Below are positions 1-11,300 of a stretch of 40,209 bases of DNA, piece after piece. The translations under genes and the position numbers were made by a program. The stretch comes from an uncultured Shewanella sp. Lineage in GTDB: Bacteria > Pseudomonadota > Gammaproteobacteria > Enterobacterales > Shewanellaceae. The notes below the pieces were generated by a model. It saw only the letters and a program-made list of their open reading frames with translations, was not told the origin of the DNA and ran no database searches. The DNA lies in the NCBI RefSeq assembly GCF_947495455.1, contig NZ_CANLZC010000050.1:1-40209 (forward strand), written 5' to 3'. Position 1 is the first letter of the stretch. Each line of letters begins with the position of its first letter.

Positions 1-3000
1 GTCGTGAGTGACAAAACTGGTTACCCAGTGGAGATGCTCAACCTTGAAATGGACATGGAAGCCGACTTAGGCATAGACTCCATTAAACGCGTGGAGATCC
101 TCGCCTCAGTGCAAGATAAACTGCCAGAACTGCCTGAGCTCAATCCCGATGATTTAAGTGAATGCCGAACCTTAGGTGAAATTGTCAGTTACTTAAATCG
201 CTGTGTTCATAAAAGTGTTCATAACAATGCTCAAAAAAATGCTCAACATGATGACCTTGATGCAGTAGAAGCCTCCTCGCTTGGCACAGATTTTCATGTC
301 ACCACTCATGCCACTACCCAGCTTCCTCCTCATAATGAGGTCATCCTAAAAAAGCAACCAGCGGCAGCTAAGCCCTCTACATCAGATCATGCTGCCGCAT
401 ACGGTAACAATCCGTGTATTATCATCATTGATGATGGTCATAATGCTGGCGTGCTCGCCGAAAAAGTGAAAAAAGAAGGATTAAATGCCGCTGTCATCAC
501 CTTGCCATCAGGTTACCCTCAGTCGCCTTTAAATGCTGAAGTGACCCATTTTCAAATACAAGCATTCGATGAATCCAATATCAAAAACGTTATAAAACAG
601 ATATTAAATGACGTAGGTACGATTGCAGGCTATATCCACCTACAGCCAAGTGCCCCCTCAAATAAAGGTGATAAAGCCCACTCAGTGGATTTAAATGATG
701 CAAGCTTACTGCATATTCAACATGCGCTTTTATGGGCAAAATTACTGCAGCCTCATCTTGCAATTGAGAAAAGTCATGTTGAAAAAAACAGTCTAAATGA
801 ATACGGCCATCGCCGGAGTTTTATCACTGTTAGTCGTATCGATGGCGGATTTGGCTATTTAAGTCCAAAACACATACAAAATGCCGAATTAAATCAAGGA
901 GCATTAGCCGGTCTCACTAAAACATTAAGTCATGAATGGCCTTTAACAGCCTGTAAAGCATTGGACATTTGTCCAGATTTAGATGCCAGTGCCTTAAGCA
1001 AGGCCATCATTAACGAAATGTTTAATCCCAATAAAGACGACATTGAAATTGGGATCAATGCCCAAGGACGATATCAACTTGTACCAACCCAAGCCTTGAA
1101 AGACTCAAGTCAAGAAGCAGAGACTCACATAACGCAAGCGAATCGCCACCAAAAAGTGGATAATAGGGATAAAATTCTGGTCACTGGAGGCGCAAAAGGT
1201 GTCACTTTACAATGTGCATTGGCCTTGGCAAAGTCAACTCAAGCGCACTTTATTCTTGCTGGTCGCAGTCAACACTTAAGCCTTGAACAACGTCCCGAAT
1301 GGGCAAAAAACAAAACCTCAGATGAACTAAAAGCGGCAGCGGTTAACCATGAAATGGCACAAAACCGCACTCCCACGCCTAAGCAAATCGAGCAGTTAAT
1401 TTGGCCCATTCAAAGCAGCTTGTTGATCGATGATGCATTAGCCGCCTTTGAGCAAGTTGGCGCCAGTGCCGAATACTTGTCGATGGATATTAGCGATAAA
1501 GCATCGGTAAGCGAACACTTAGAAAATATAACCGCCCTCACGGATATTACAGGTCTAATCCACGGCGCGGGTGTCCTCGCAGACAAACACATTCAGCATA
1601 AAACCCTCGATGAGTTTAACCGTGTCTACAACACTAAAGTCACTGGATTACAGTCACTTTTAGAGGTGCTGGATGTCAGTAAACTGAAATTAATCGCGCT
1701 ATTTTCGTCTGCCGCAGGCTTTTACGGTAATGCCGGACAAAGCGATTATGCCATGGCCAATGAAATTTTAAATAAAGCCGCATTGCAATTGCATCACTCT
1801 CATCCACATATGAAAGTCATGAGCTTTAACTGGGGACCATGGAACGGCGGTATGGTCAATCCAGCCCTAAAGAAAATGTTTATCGAACGCGGCGTTTATG
1901 TCATACCCATTGATGCAGGCGCTCAGCTTTTTAATGATGTACTACTCAATGACAATATGAGCCGTCCCGATGCCGTGCAGTTGCTTGTTGGCAGTTCAAT
2001 GCAAGGAAGCACACAGGAAGAAAACGAGACATCAAAACAAGTTGAGAGTACTGCTGCAAAAAAGCCTAATGCGAGTGATGTGGATCAATCACAGCACTCG
2101 CCTGCCCCTATGGCTTCAATTTTTAATGGCAATGAAAAGCTGACTTTCACACAAGTATTAAACCTTGCTGACATTCCCTTTATTGAAGATCATTGCATTG
2201 CGGGCAAACCTGTTTTGCCCACAGTGTGTGCTATTCAATGGATGAAACAAATCACCCTTAGCTTATTCAAGCAAAATGCTACAAGCATAAAGCTTGAGAG
2301 CAATGTGCAGATTGTGGTTAAAGATTATAAATTACTTAAAGGGATTATTTTTGATGAAAGCTGCAAAACGCTGGAACTCACATTAACGCCTAACCAGTTA
2401 ACAAGAAGCACGCAAAATGAACTCAAGGCCATCATACATTGTGATGGACTCCCTCAATATAGTGCAGATTTACAAATACAAGCGTTATCGCCTGAGCATA
2501 AAAACAGTGGTACTTCCAATGAAGCCATGAATACACTTGACGCTGATCTTAGCCAGTTTACTGCTATAACGGGTAATAGCTTATATCACAATGCCAGTTT
2601 ATTTCATGGGCCTCGTTTTCAAGGCATAAAGCAAATCACCTATTTTGATGATAACGGCTTAATCGCAGAGTGTATTTTACCTAATGTGGTAAATGAGGAA
2701 TGCGGTGTCTTTAGGCCCAGTTTACACCAAGGGGAGAGCCAGCCCTTTGCAGAAGATTGCTTGTTACAAGCCATGCTCGTCTGGGCAAGGCTAAAATATG
2801 GTGCCGCTAGTCTGCCCTCCAGTATTGGCAAATTTTTAACTTACTCACCTTTAATGCCTAACGAGGTTGGCTCTATCCACCTTGAGATCATTAAAAGTAC
2901 TAAACGAACATTAGTGGCCAATGTCGTGCTTTATCATCAAAATGGGCAAGTCAGTGCCGAAATGCAATCAGCAAAAATTACCATAAGCAAAAGTTTGAAT

Positions 3001-3090
3001 GCCGCCTTTAATGCCCATTCGAACACTGTACTGACCAAGTTCAGCGATGAGCCAAGCCATAATGAGCCAGACCAAAATGTTAGCGCATAA
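1..3090 (+). CDS. pfaA: PUFA synthase subunit PfaA, 3' part (ACP - KR - DH-like)
   Basis: This is the C-terminal part of the large polyketide-synthase-like subunit of the omega-3 PUFA synthase. The reading frame is open at the left edge, so the GTG at position 4 is internal and the KS, MAT and earlier ACP repeats lie outside the window. Window residues 1-65 are the last acyl carrier protein, with the phosphopantetheine site in LGIDSIKRVEI (Ser at residue 27). A ketoreductase follows: nucleotide-binding GGAKG near residues 396-400 and catalytic YAMAN with Tyr 583. Residues ~715-1000 look like a PKS-type hotdog dehydratase, with HxxxGxxxxP in DHCIAGKPVLP (His 731) and a later acidic AEDCLLQA motif. 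An Ala/Gln/Ser-rich linker joins ACP to KR. The stop overlaps the pfaB start by 44 nt. Domain order and the downstream pfaB-C-D genes make the identity secure. Confidence 0.95.
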   Translation, partial: VVSDKTGYPVEMLNLEMDMEADLGIDSIKRVEILASVQDKLPELPELNPDDLSECRTLGEIVSYLNRCVHKSVHNNAQKNAQHDDLDAVEASSLGTDFHVTTHATTQLPPHNEVILKKQPAAAKPSTSDHAAAYGNNPCIIIIDDGHNAGVLAEKVKKEGLNAAVITLPSGYPQSPLNAEVTHFQIQAFDESNIKNVIKQILNDVGTIAGYIHLQPSAPSNKGDKAHSVDLNDASLLHIQHALLWAKLLQPHLAIEKSHVEKNSLNEYGHRRSFITVSRIDGGFGYLSPKHIQNAELNQGALAGLTKTLSHEWPLTACKALDICPDLDASALSKAIINEMFNPNKDDIEIGINAQGRYQLVPTQALKDSSQEAETHITQANRHQKVDNRDKILVTGGAKGVTLQCALALAKSTQAHFILAGRSQHLSLEQRPEWAKNKTSDELKAAAVNHEMAQNRTPTPKQIEQLIWPIQSSLLIDDALAAFEQVGASAEYLSMDISDKASVSEHLENITALTDITGLIHGAGVLADKHIQHKTLDEFNRVYNTKVTGLQSLLEVLDVSKLKLIALFSSAAGFYGNAGQSDYAMANEILNKAALQLHHSHPHMKVMSFNWGPWNGGMVNPALKKMFIERGVYVIPIDAGAQLFNDVLLNDNMSRPDAVQLLVGSSMQGSTQEENETSKQVESTAAKKPNASDVDQSQHSPAPMASIFNGNEKLTFTQVLNLADIPFIEDHCIAGKPVLPTVCAIQWMKQITLSLFKQNATSIKLESNVQIVVKDYKLLKGIIFDESCKTLELTLTPNQLTRSTQNELKAIIHCDGLPQYSADLQIQALSPEHKNSGTSNEAMNTLDADLSQFTAITGNSLYHNASLFHGPRFQGIKQITYFDDNGLIAECILPNVVNEECGVFRPSLHQGESQPFAEDCLLQAMLVWARLKYGAASLPSSIGKFLTYSPLMPNEVGSIHLEIIKSTKRTLVANVVLYHQNGQVSAEMQSAKITISKSLNAAFNAHSNTVLTKFSDEPSHNEPDQNVSA

Positions 3091-5380
3091 TCCGCTCAAT
3101 ATGGCGAGCCTTCTAGCGCAAACAAATGGAAGCGACATGCCACTGCGCATTGCGCTCTTCGTTCTACCTAATGCTCCTACTCTCAAACAAGCATTAGCTA
3201 AGATAGGCCTGTCCTATCTTATGCTTGAGGCTAAATTTACCATCATAGATCTTCCCCTCACCTGCTTTGAGGGGGACTTACAACTAGCCATAGAAAGCTT
3301 GCAACGCAATGAATTAATTGATGATATCGCTCAATCGAGAAAAAATGTCTGTGTACAAATCAAAAGTCATACTCACCGTTTACTGATGCTCCCAGCACTT
3401 CAAGCGGCAAAATTAAAGTGGTCATCCCACGCCATATTATCCAGTCTGCAATGTGCATCATCAACACAAGCCCCACTGGAGAAACAAATACCCGCTCTAT
3501 TACAACATAACGCCTTATTACAAGCCAAAGTCATGCATCGCCAAAAGGAGATAAAACACCACACTATCTTTACCCAAAATGCCGATAATAAATTTGCTAA
3601 ACTCCTTGAGCTTATCAATCAACTCATGTACCGCACCTACAAGAATAACCATCATGAGTCCTTTTGGTTTTCAGAGCCCTTTAAAGGCCGTGTCGCAACC
3701 CTTAACTTTCGGCCTTCTGAAAAACCATTCCACTCAAAACCAGTTGAGAATACAATAAATAGTGGAATAGCAGTCAATGAATCAATGTCGAGCATAGTCT
3801 TGTCTCAAGGCAGCAAGTTAGCGGACGCTAAACCTTTGCTACACAGTAACAGACTCTTTTTTATTGTGACAGGAGACAATCAGGCCCAACTTAGGCAGTC
3901 ATTAGTTCAGCTTGAAACAAAGCTTCGCAGTAAAAGTGATGATGTGACCTTGATAATGCAGCGAAACTTGATTGATTTTACCCATAGACAAGAGGCCACT
4001 CATCACACTAAAGAAGCGATTATTGGGCCAAAAGAATCGACATTAACCTTAGTGATACAAGCCCGATCTTTGTTCGAATTATTCCAAGAAATAACCTGCA
4101 TGCTATCAAGATTGGCCAATCAATCAGATGAGAAAAAGCCTTATCATACACCTGCAGGCAGTGTGTTTTTTCCAAAGCCTCAGGGAGAGGAAGGACTGAC
4201 TTTTGTCTACCCTGGAGTCGGAACCGTTTACCCTGATATGTTCAATGCACTTTACGCTTACTTTCCTCAACGGTTTGCACAACTTGAACAAGAAGGGCAT
4301 TTAAGCGCTATGTTACAAGCGGATAAAATTTATTCCGCCTACCAAAGCACCACTAACAATAAAGAAGTCACAGACACAAGCCATAAGCTCGATGAGATGT
4401 CATTAGCGGAATTGGCAATTGCAGGAGTGGGGACCAGTTACTTATTCACTCAATTACTCAGCCGCTCCTTTAAACTAACACCTCGCTTTGCACTGGGTTA
4501 TTCCATGGGTGAAGCCGCTATGTGGGCAAGTTTAGGCGTCTGGCAAGCACCTCATCGATTAATCGATAAAACATTAAATGATCCCCTCTTTACCTCTATG
4601 GTTTCAGGAAGATTAAGCACAGTAAAACAAGCATGGCAGCAAACAGAGTCTATTCATTGGAATAGTTTTCTAGTAAGGGCCAGTGTTGATGACATTAACA
4701 CTCTTTTACCTCAATACCCTCGCGCTTACTTAGCCATTATTCAAGGAGATACTTGTATCATTTCAGGATGTGAAACCCAATGTAAAGCCTTATTAAGCGC
4801 ATTAAATAAACGAGGCATTGCCACCAATCTCGTTACGGCTATGCATACTTCCCCCGCCATGAATGTTCATAGCGATCTTGTTCAGTTTTATCACCAAAAC
4901 ATCAAACAAGAAAATGATACCCTTAACATAAAAACACAATTTATTACCGCCGCAGAGCCACAGGCTTTTAGCTTTCAACAAAGAGGCAATACCAAAGCCA
5001 TTACAGCTAACAGAATTGCACACGCGTTAGCGGATAACTTTTGTCAGCCCTTAAACTTTCCGGCTTTAATTGAAAAAGCACAAAAAAAAGGTGCTAAGCT
5101 CTTTATTGAAATAGGTGCAGACAGGCAAAACACCACATTAATCAATAAAATATTTAAACAACATCCTGATGGACAGCAAGAATATCATGCCATGGCGATC
5201 AACACCAAAGGTGGCAATTGCATTAGCGATTTACTCAAAGTCATAGCGCAACTTATCAGCCAAAACGTGCCAGTATCCTTGGACCCTTTATTAATGAGTT
5301 TTGAGCAAAAAAGTCCCCCGTCTTTTCCCGCTATGACACACACATTATTTGACAAAGGAGATGTTAATGTCTTCTCATAA
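3047..5380 (+). CDS. pfaB: PUFA synthase subunit PfaB (acyltransferase)
   Basis: 777-aa PfaB-type subunit of the PUFA synthase. The C-terminal half, ~390-720, is an acyltransferase domain with the nucleophile elbow GYSMGE (Ser 486) and a later CIISGCETQ stretch as in AT domains. The N-terminal ~390 residues show no motif I recognise, which is usual for PfaB, the least conserved subunit. Family knowledge links PfaB to the type of final product (EPA or DHA), but the sequence read by eye cannot say which is made here. The chosen ATG lies inside the pfaA 3' end without a strong Shine-Dalgarno sequence, so translational coupling to pfaA is likely; an in-frame ATG at 3062 is an alternative. The stop overlaps the preferred pfaC start by 14 nt. 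Confidence 0.9.
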   Translation: MSQAIMSQTKMLAHNPLNMASLLAQTNGSDMPLRIALFVLPNAPTLKQALAKIGLSYLMLEAKFTIIDLPLTCFEGDLQLAIESLQRNELIDDIAQSRKNVCVQIKSHTHRLLMLPALQAAKLKWSSHAILSSLQCASSTQAPLEKQIPALLQHNALLQAKVMHRQKEIKHHTIFTQNADNKFAKLLELINQLMYRTYKNNHHESFWFSEPFKGRVATLNFRPSEKPFHSKPVENTINSGIAVNESMSSIVLSQGSKLADAKPLLHSNRLFFIVTGDNQAQLRQSLVQLETKLRSKSDDVTLIMQRNLIDFTHRQEATHHTKEAIIGPKESTLTLVIQARSLFELFQEITCMLSRLANQSDEKKPYHTPAGSVFFPKPQGEEGLTFVYPGVGTVYPDMFNALYAYFPQRFAQLEQEGHLSAMLQADKIYSAYQSTTNNKEVTDTSHKLDEMSLAELAIAGVGTSYLFTQLLSRSFKLTPRFALGYSMGEAAMWASLGVWQAPHRLIDKTLNDPLFTSMVSGRLSTVKQAWQQTESIHWNSFLVRASVDDINTLLPQYPRAYLAIIQGDTCIISGCETQCKALLSALNKRGIATNLVTAMHTSPAMNVHSDLVQFYHQNIKQENDTLNIKTQFITAAEPQAFSFQQRGNTKAITANRIAHALADNFCQPLNFPALIEKAQKKGAKLFIEIGADRQNTTLINKIFKQHPDGQQEYHAMAINTKGGNCISDLLKVIAQLISQNVPVSLDPLLMSFEQKSPPSFPAMTHTLFDKGDVNVFS

Positions 5381-8300
5381 GCCTTCAATGAAAAACAAAC
5401 ATGCAATCGCCATAGTAGGACTAGCCGCACTCTACCCCGATGCACACTCTCCACAAACCTTTTGGCAAAATCTAAAGCAAAAAAAAGATGCCAGAGGTCC
5501 GTTAACCACTCAAAAACTCAACGCTGAAATCAATGATTATCAGGGTCAGCAAGGGCAGGCCGATCGCTTCTATTGTGATAAAGGTGGCTATATTCAGAAC
5601 TTTCATTTCGATCCTTCTGGTTACCATATTGCTGCCAAAGAATTAGTTCATCTCGATGATAGCTTAAAGTGGGCCTTACACACTTGTTCAAATGCGTTAA
5701 AAGATGCCAATATGGCCTTAAATGAAAGCGCATTAGCAAGAACGGGGATCATTATGGGCACTTTGTCTTTCCCCACTGGGCAATCCAACCATCAATTTTT
5801 GCCTCTATATCACAGCGTGGTTGAAAAAGCATTGCAAGCCACCTTATTCAACGACCCAAGTCATCCCCTTGATTTCATCTTGACGCCTTTTTCCTTAAAC
5901 GAAGATCTCGCCTATCAGGCTCAGCAGCCCACTCGCTTTAAAGGACAAGATGGCAATATTGCTCATAACGCTTCTCACATAATCAGTGAGGCCCTGTCAC
6001 TCAAAGGCCCCCAATTAAGTCTAGATGCAGCCTGTGCCAGCTCAGTGTATTCCTTAAAACTGGCTTGTGATTATTTACATACCCACAAGGCTGATACCAT
6101 GTTAGCGGGGGCCGTTTCTGGCGCGGATCCCTTCTTTATCAATATGGGCTTTTCGATTTTTCATGCTTATCCTGAGCATGGATCGCCAAAAAATGAAATT
6201 TCAGCCCCTTTCGATACTAAAAGCCAAGGCTTGTTTGCCGGAGAAGGCGCGGGGGTAATCGTCCTTAAAAGGTTGAATGATGCGATCAGAGATGGTGATC
6301 ACATCTACGGCCTCATCGACAGCATAGGCTTATCCAATGATGGTAAAGGAAAGTTTGTTCTAAGTCCTAACAGCAAAGGGCAAGTCAATGCCTTTGAGCG
6401 TGCCTATAACGCCAGCAGCATTAGCCCTTCGCAAGTTGAAGTCATTGAGTGCCACGCCACAGGTACCCCTTTAGGTGATAAAGTGGAACTCACCTCCATG
6501 GAAGACTTTTTCATCGACAAACTCGATGGAAGTACCGCGCCACTGATTGGCTCTGCAAAATCCAACTTAGGCCACTTATTAACCGCAGCGGGAATGCCGG
6601 GGATCATGAAAATGATCTTTGCGATGAAAACAGGAAGCTTACCTCCAAGTATTAATATTGAATCCACCATTCAATCACCAAAAGGCTTGTTTGGTCAGCA
6701 TAATATTCCCACTCAAGTCACCCCATGGCCAAGTAAGCAGAAGTCATCCACTCATCAACGCCATGCTGGCGTGTCTGTTTTTGGTTTTGGTGGCTGTAAT
6801 GCTCACCTGATCTTAAGCAGTTATGAAAAAGAAAGTGACGTTTTAAACAGCCAACAGACAACAGACAACAGACAAGCCACCAGCGCAATATCAACTTATC
6901 CATCATTAGCCATTACGGGGATCGCGGCGCATTTTGGCCCATTTAACGACATTCACGCGTTCAACCAAGCCATTGAAAAGAATAAGCATGCTTTTATTGA
7001 GTTACCGAAACAACGCTGGAAAGGTATCGATAAACACTTAGATATTTTACAACAATTTGGCTTATCGTCAGCGCCCAAAGGGGCCTATATTGATCAGTTT
7101 GATTTAGACTTTTTACGCTTTAAACTGCCTCCAAATGACGATGACAGACTCATCCCTCAGCAGTTACTCTTAATGAAAGTCGCCGATGAAGCCATCATGG
7201 ATGCCAAGTTAACCGCTGGGCAAAATGTTGCCGTGCTGGTGGCCATGGAAACCGAACTTGAGCTTCACCAATTTAGAGGTCGTGTCAACTTACACAGTCA
7301 ACTTGCCCAAAGCCTTAAAGCCCATGGGATCGCGTTAACAGAAGAAGAATATCAAACATTAGAATCCATCACTATGGACAGTGTCCTTGATGCGGCAAAA
7401 CTCAATCAATACACGAGTTTTATTGGCAATATTATGGCTTCACGTATTGCGGCACTTTGGAATTTTAGTGGCCCAGCTTTTACCATTTCAGCTGCAGAAC
7501 AATCGGTTAATCGCTGTATTGATGTGGCTCAAAACCTCATGGCAGTCAATCATATTGACGACCCACTCAAGCAAGATCCTTTGCAAGCTGTTGTCATCGC
7601 TGCAGTAGACTTATCCGGAAGCATTGAGCAAGTCATGAGCAAAAGCCGTTTACAAAAAGTGGCGCAGGATCCGAATGACACCCTTGCGATGTTTAATAAA
7701 GAATGGGCAATCGGAGAAGGCGCGGGAGCCATAGTGCTTAAGCCTGAAAACCCTATGTCAAATCATCATGACAGTTATGCATCCATTGACGACATCAGCT
7801 TTAATGCTCAGCCAAGCGCCCTCTCATTGAACGACATCAACATACTAGAAACCAATATTGCTCCCAGCTTAAACGCCACTGAGCTTGTCGATGCGGCCCA
7901 CCAACTTCGCATAAACTATCCACAGGCTGAACATACTCAAGCCAGTCATAGGATCGGCCACAGTTTTGCCGCATCAGGCATGGGCAGTTTGCTTCATGCA
8001 CTGTTAACACTCAATAAAAGCAATAAATTAACAAAGGAACCTTTGAGGGAAAAAAGCGCCCTCGTTGCGACCTTGATGGATAAGCAAAGTGCACAAATAC
8101 TGTTAAAGCAAAATAAAGCACAACAAACTGTATTAATGCAAAAGCTAACCCACCACAACAAAACAACGGCTTCAGCATCAAGCCTTCCCCATGCAAACAA
8201 GCCCACAATGCAAGTCATTAAACAGGTGATTTTAGGCGGTCGAGATATCTACCAACATATTGCCACAATTCCAGCGTCTCTTAAAAACAGTATTAAAAAC

Positions 8301-11300
8301 AAAATTGATAAAAGAGACAAAGAGAATAGTCAACATAACGTCACTGATGCCATAACTTATGTTTCGCCGTCTACGGCCACCACATCGATACTGGACAATT
8401 CACAGCAAAACACCATGAAAAAAACCTCAACATCTGCAGCACAAGCTCAAATTCAGGCTCAAGTTCAGGCTCAAGGTCAACAGCAGCAAGAAAAGTCTGA
8501 ATCCCATTTAATTCAGCTGCAAAATAATCAGACACTGGCTCAACAAGCCCACAATGCCTTTTTAGAAAGTCGCCGCACAGGATTAAAAGTCGCTGACGCT
8601 TTATTAAGATCCCAATTTAAAGCACAGTCAAACACGGCACAAGCCAATATTCAACATACTGAGCCTTTGACAATCGAGCCTTCAACAGCTGTGTCCCCAA
8701 CAACTACAACTGAGCTCTCAAACTCTGACATAGCCAATGCTGAAGTTTCAAGCACAGAAAAAATCAATGCCAAAACAGTGAGCTATGTTCCACCTGTGCC
8801 CGAACGTAAACCTTGTATTTGGGATTACCACGACTTAGTGGAATATGCAGAAGGTGACATTGGTAACGTCTTTGGACCAGAGTATGTAATAATCGATCAA
8901 TACTCACGCCGAGTCCGCCTTCCCACAACGGATTATTTACTGGTCTCTCGCGTTACTAAAATTGATGCCCAAATCAATCAATATCGTCCATCAAGCATGA
9001 CCACTGAATACGATATTCCAAAGGATGCCCCCTATTTAGTGGATGGACAAATCCCATGGGCCGTTGCGGTAGAATCAGGCCAATGTGATTTGATGTTAAT
9101 CAGCTATTTAGGCATTGATTTTGAAAATAAAGGTCAGCGCGTCTACCGTTTACTCGATTGTACCCTCACCTTTTTAGGAGACTTACCCCGCGGCGGTGAC
9201 ACCTTAAGGTACGATATTAGCATTAATCACTTTGCTCGCAATGGTGACACCTTATTATTCTTTTTCTCTTATCGCTGTTATGTCAATGACACACTGATTT
9301 TAAAAATGGATAACGGTTGTGCCGGTTTTTTTACCGATGCAGAGCTCAGTGAGGGGAAAGGGGTGATCCGCACCGATGCGGAATTAAAAGCCAGACAAAA
9401 CGCATTAAATGGGCCTAAGCCGCATTTTTCTCCTTTGCTCGATTGCCCACAAACCCAATTTGACTATCAAGCCATTCGTCACTTATTAACCGCCAATTTA
9501 GCAGGCTGTTTTGGGGATCATTACGCTCAAGACAAACAACAAAAATCATTATGCTTTGCCTCCGAGAAGTTCTTAATGATCGAAACCGTGAGCCATGTTG
9601 ATCATAAAGGAGGCGCTTGGGGATTAGGCACCCTTGAAGGACATAAGCAATTATCTCCTGAGCACTGGTATTTCCCCTGCCATTTTAAGGACGATCCCGT
9701 CATGGCAGGTTCATTAATGGCTGAAGGCTGTGGCCAATTACTGCAATTTTATATGTTATATCTTGGCATGCACACCCACACTCGAAATGGCCGTTTTCAG
9801 CCATTAGAAAATGCCGCTCAGCAAGTGCGTTGCCGAGGTCAAGTCTTACCTCAGACAGCGATATTAACTTACAAAATGGAAGTCACTGAAATAGGGTTGA
9901 GTCCGTATCCCTACGCCAAGGCAAATATCGACATTCTACTGGACGGTAAAGTTGTTGTGGATTTCCAACATTTAGGCGTCATGATAAAAGAAGAAAGTGA
10001 GTGCACACTTTATGGTAAACCCACAACAAAAAAAGGAAGTTTAGTTGATACACCGCCGTCAAAGGTTTTACCAAAAACCAATCCTAATGCACCTTTAATG
10101 CAGAAAAAATCCAATATGGATGCCAGTCTTAATAAAGGTGTACGCCCTTTAATCCATGTTCCAGCACCAATAATCAAAGACTACCCGAATCGACAACCCG
10201 ATACTCTTCCCTTTACGCCATTTCATTTATTTGAATTTGCCACAGGTGACATAGAGCAATGTTTCGGCCCTGATTTTGCTATTTATCGCGGCCTGATCCC
10301 ACCACGAACGCCCTGCGGTGACTTACAGCTCACTACCCGTGTCATCGACGTCAAAGGCACTCGAGGCGAATTAAATAAACCCGCCTCCTGTATCGCCGAA
10401 TACGAGGTCCCCGAAGACGCTTGGTATTTTAGCCAAAATAGCCATCAAGCTAACATGCCTTATGCGATTTTAATGGAGATAGCACTGCAGCCTAACGGGT
10501 TTATTTCAGGTTATATGGGCACAACTTTAGGTTTTTCGGGAGAAGAACTCTTTTTTAGAAATCTAGATGGAAAAGGCCAACTGTTAAGAAAAGTCGATTT
10601 AAGAGGCAAAACCATAGTTAATGATTCTCGATTACTTTCAACGGTTATCGCTGGCAGTAACATCATTCAAAGTTTTACTTTTGAACTCAGTTGCGACAAT
10701 CAAGCCTTTTATGTGGGTGAAGCCGTCTTTGGTTACTTTAAAGCCTCAGCGCTCAAAGATCAGCTTGGGCTGGATAAAGGGCAAACTACACTTCCTTGGC
10801 ATGTCACTCATCAAGTAAAGGCCGATCACCACATTGATTTACAGAGCGCAGGGTTAACACTTAGCCCCTATTTTATCGCGCCTAAAGCGCAACCTCACTA
10901 TAAACTCGCTGGCGGACAACTGAATTTCATCGACAAAGTCGACATCGTTGAAAAAGGTGGAAGCCATGGTTTAGGCTACTTGTATGCCCAGCGCACCATC
11001 AATCCCAGTGATTGGTTTTTCCAATTTCATTTTCATCAAGATCCCGTTATGCCCGGCTCTTTAGGCGTGCAAGCGATTATCGAACTAATGCAAACCTATG
11101 CGATTAATCAAGGCTTAGGTAAAGCTTTTGCCAATCCAAAATTTGAACAAATACTCTCCAATATTCAATGGAAGTATCGCGGACAAATTAATCCATTGAA
11201 TAAACAAATGTCTCTTGATGTTCACATTACCGCTATTGAAAAAACAGCAAGTAAAATCACTATTATAGGCAATGCCAATCTCAGTAAAGATGGGCTGCGC

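Noticed and set aside
7994..8218. Antisense open frames inside pfaC, e.g. 7994-8218 and 6404-6670
   Set aside because: They lie wholly within a strong coding gene, have no RBS or recognisable product, and look like frame shadows.
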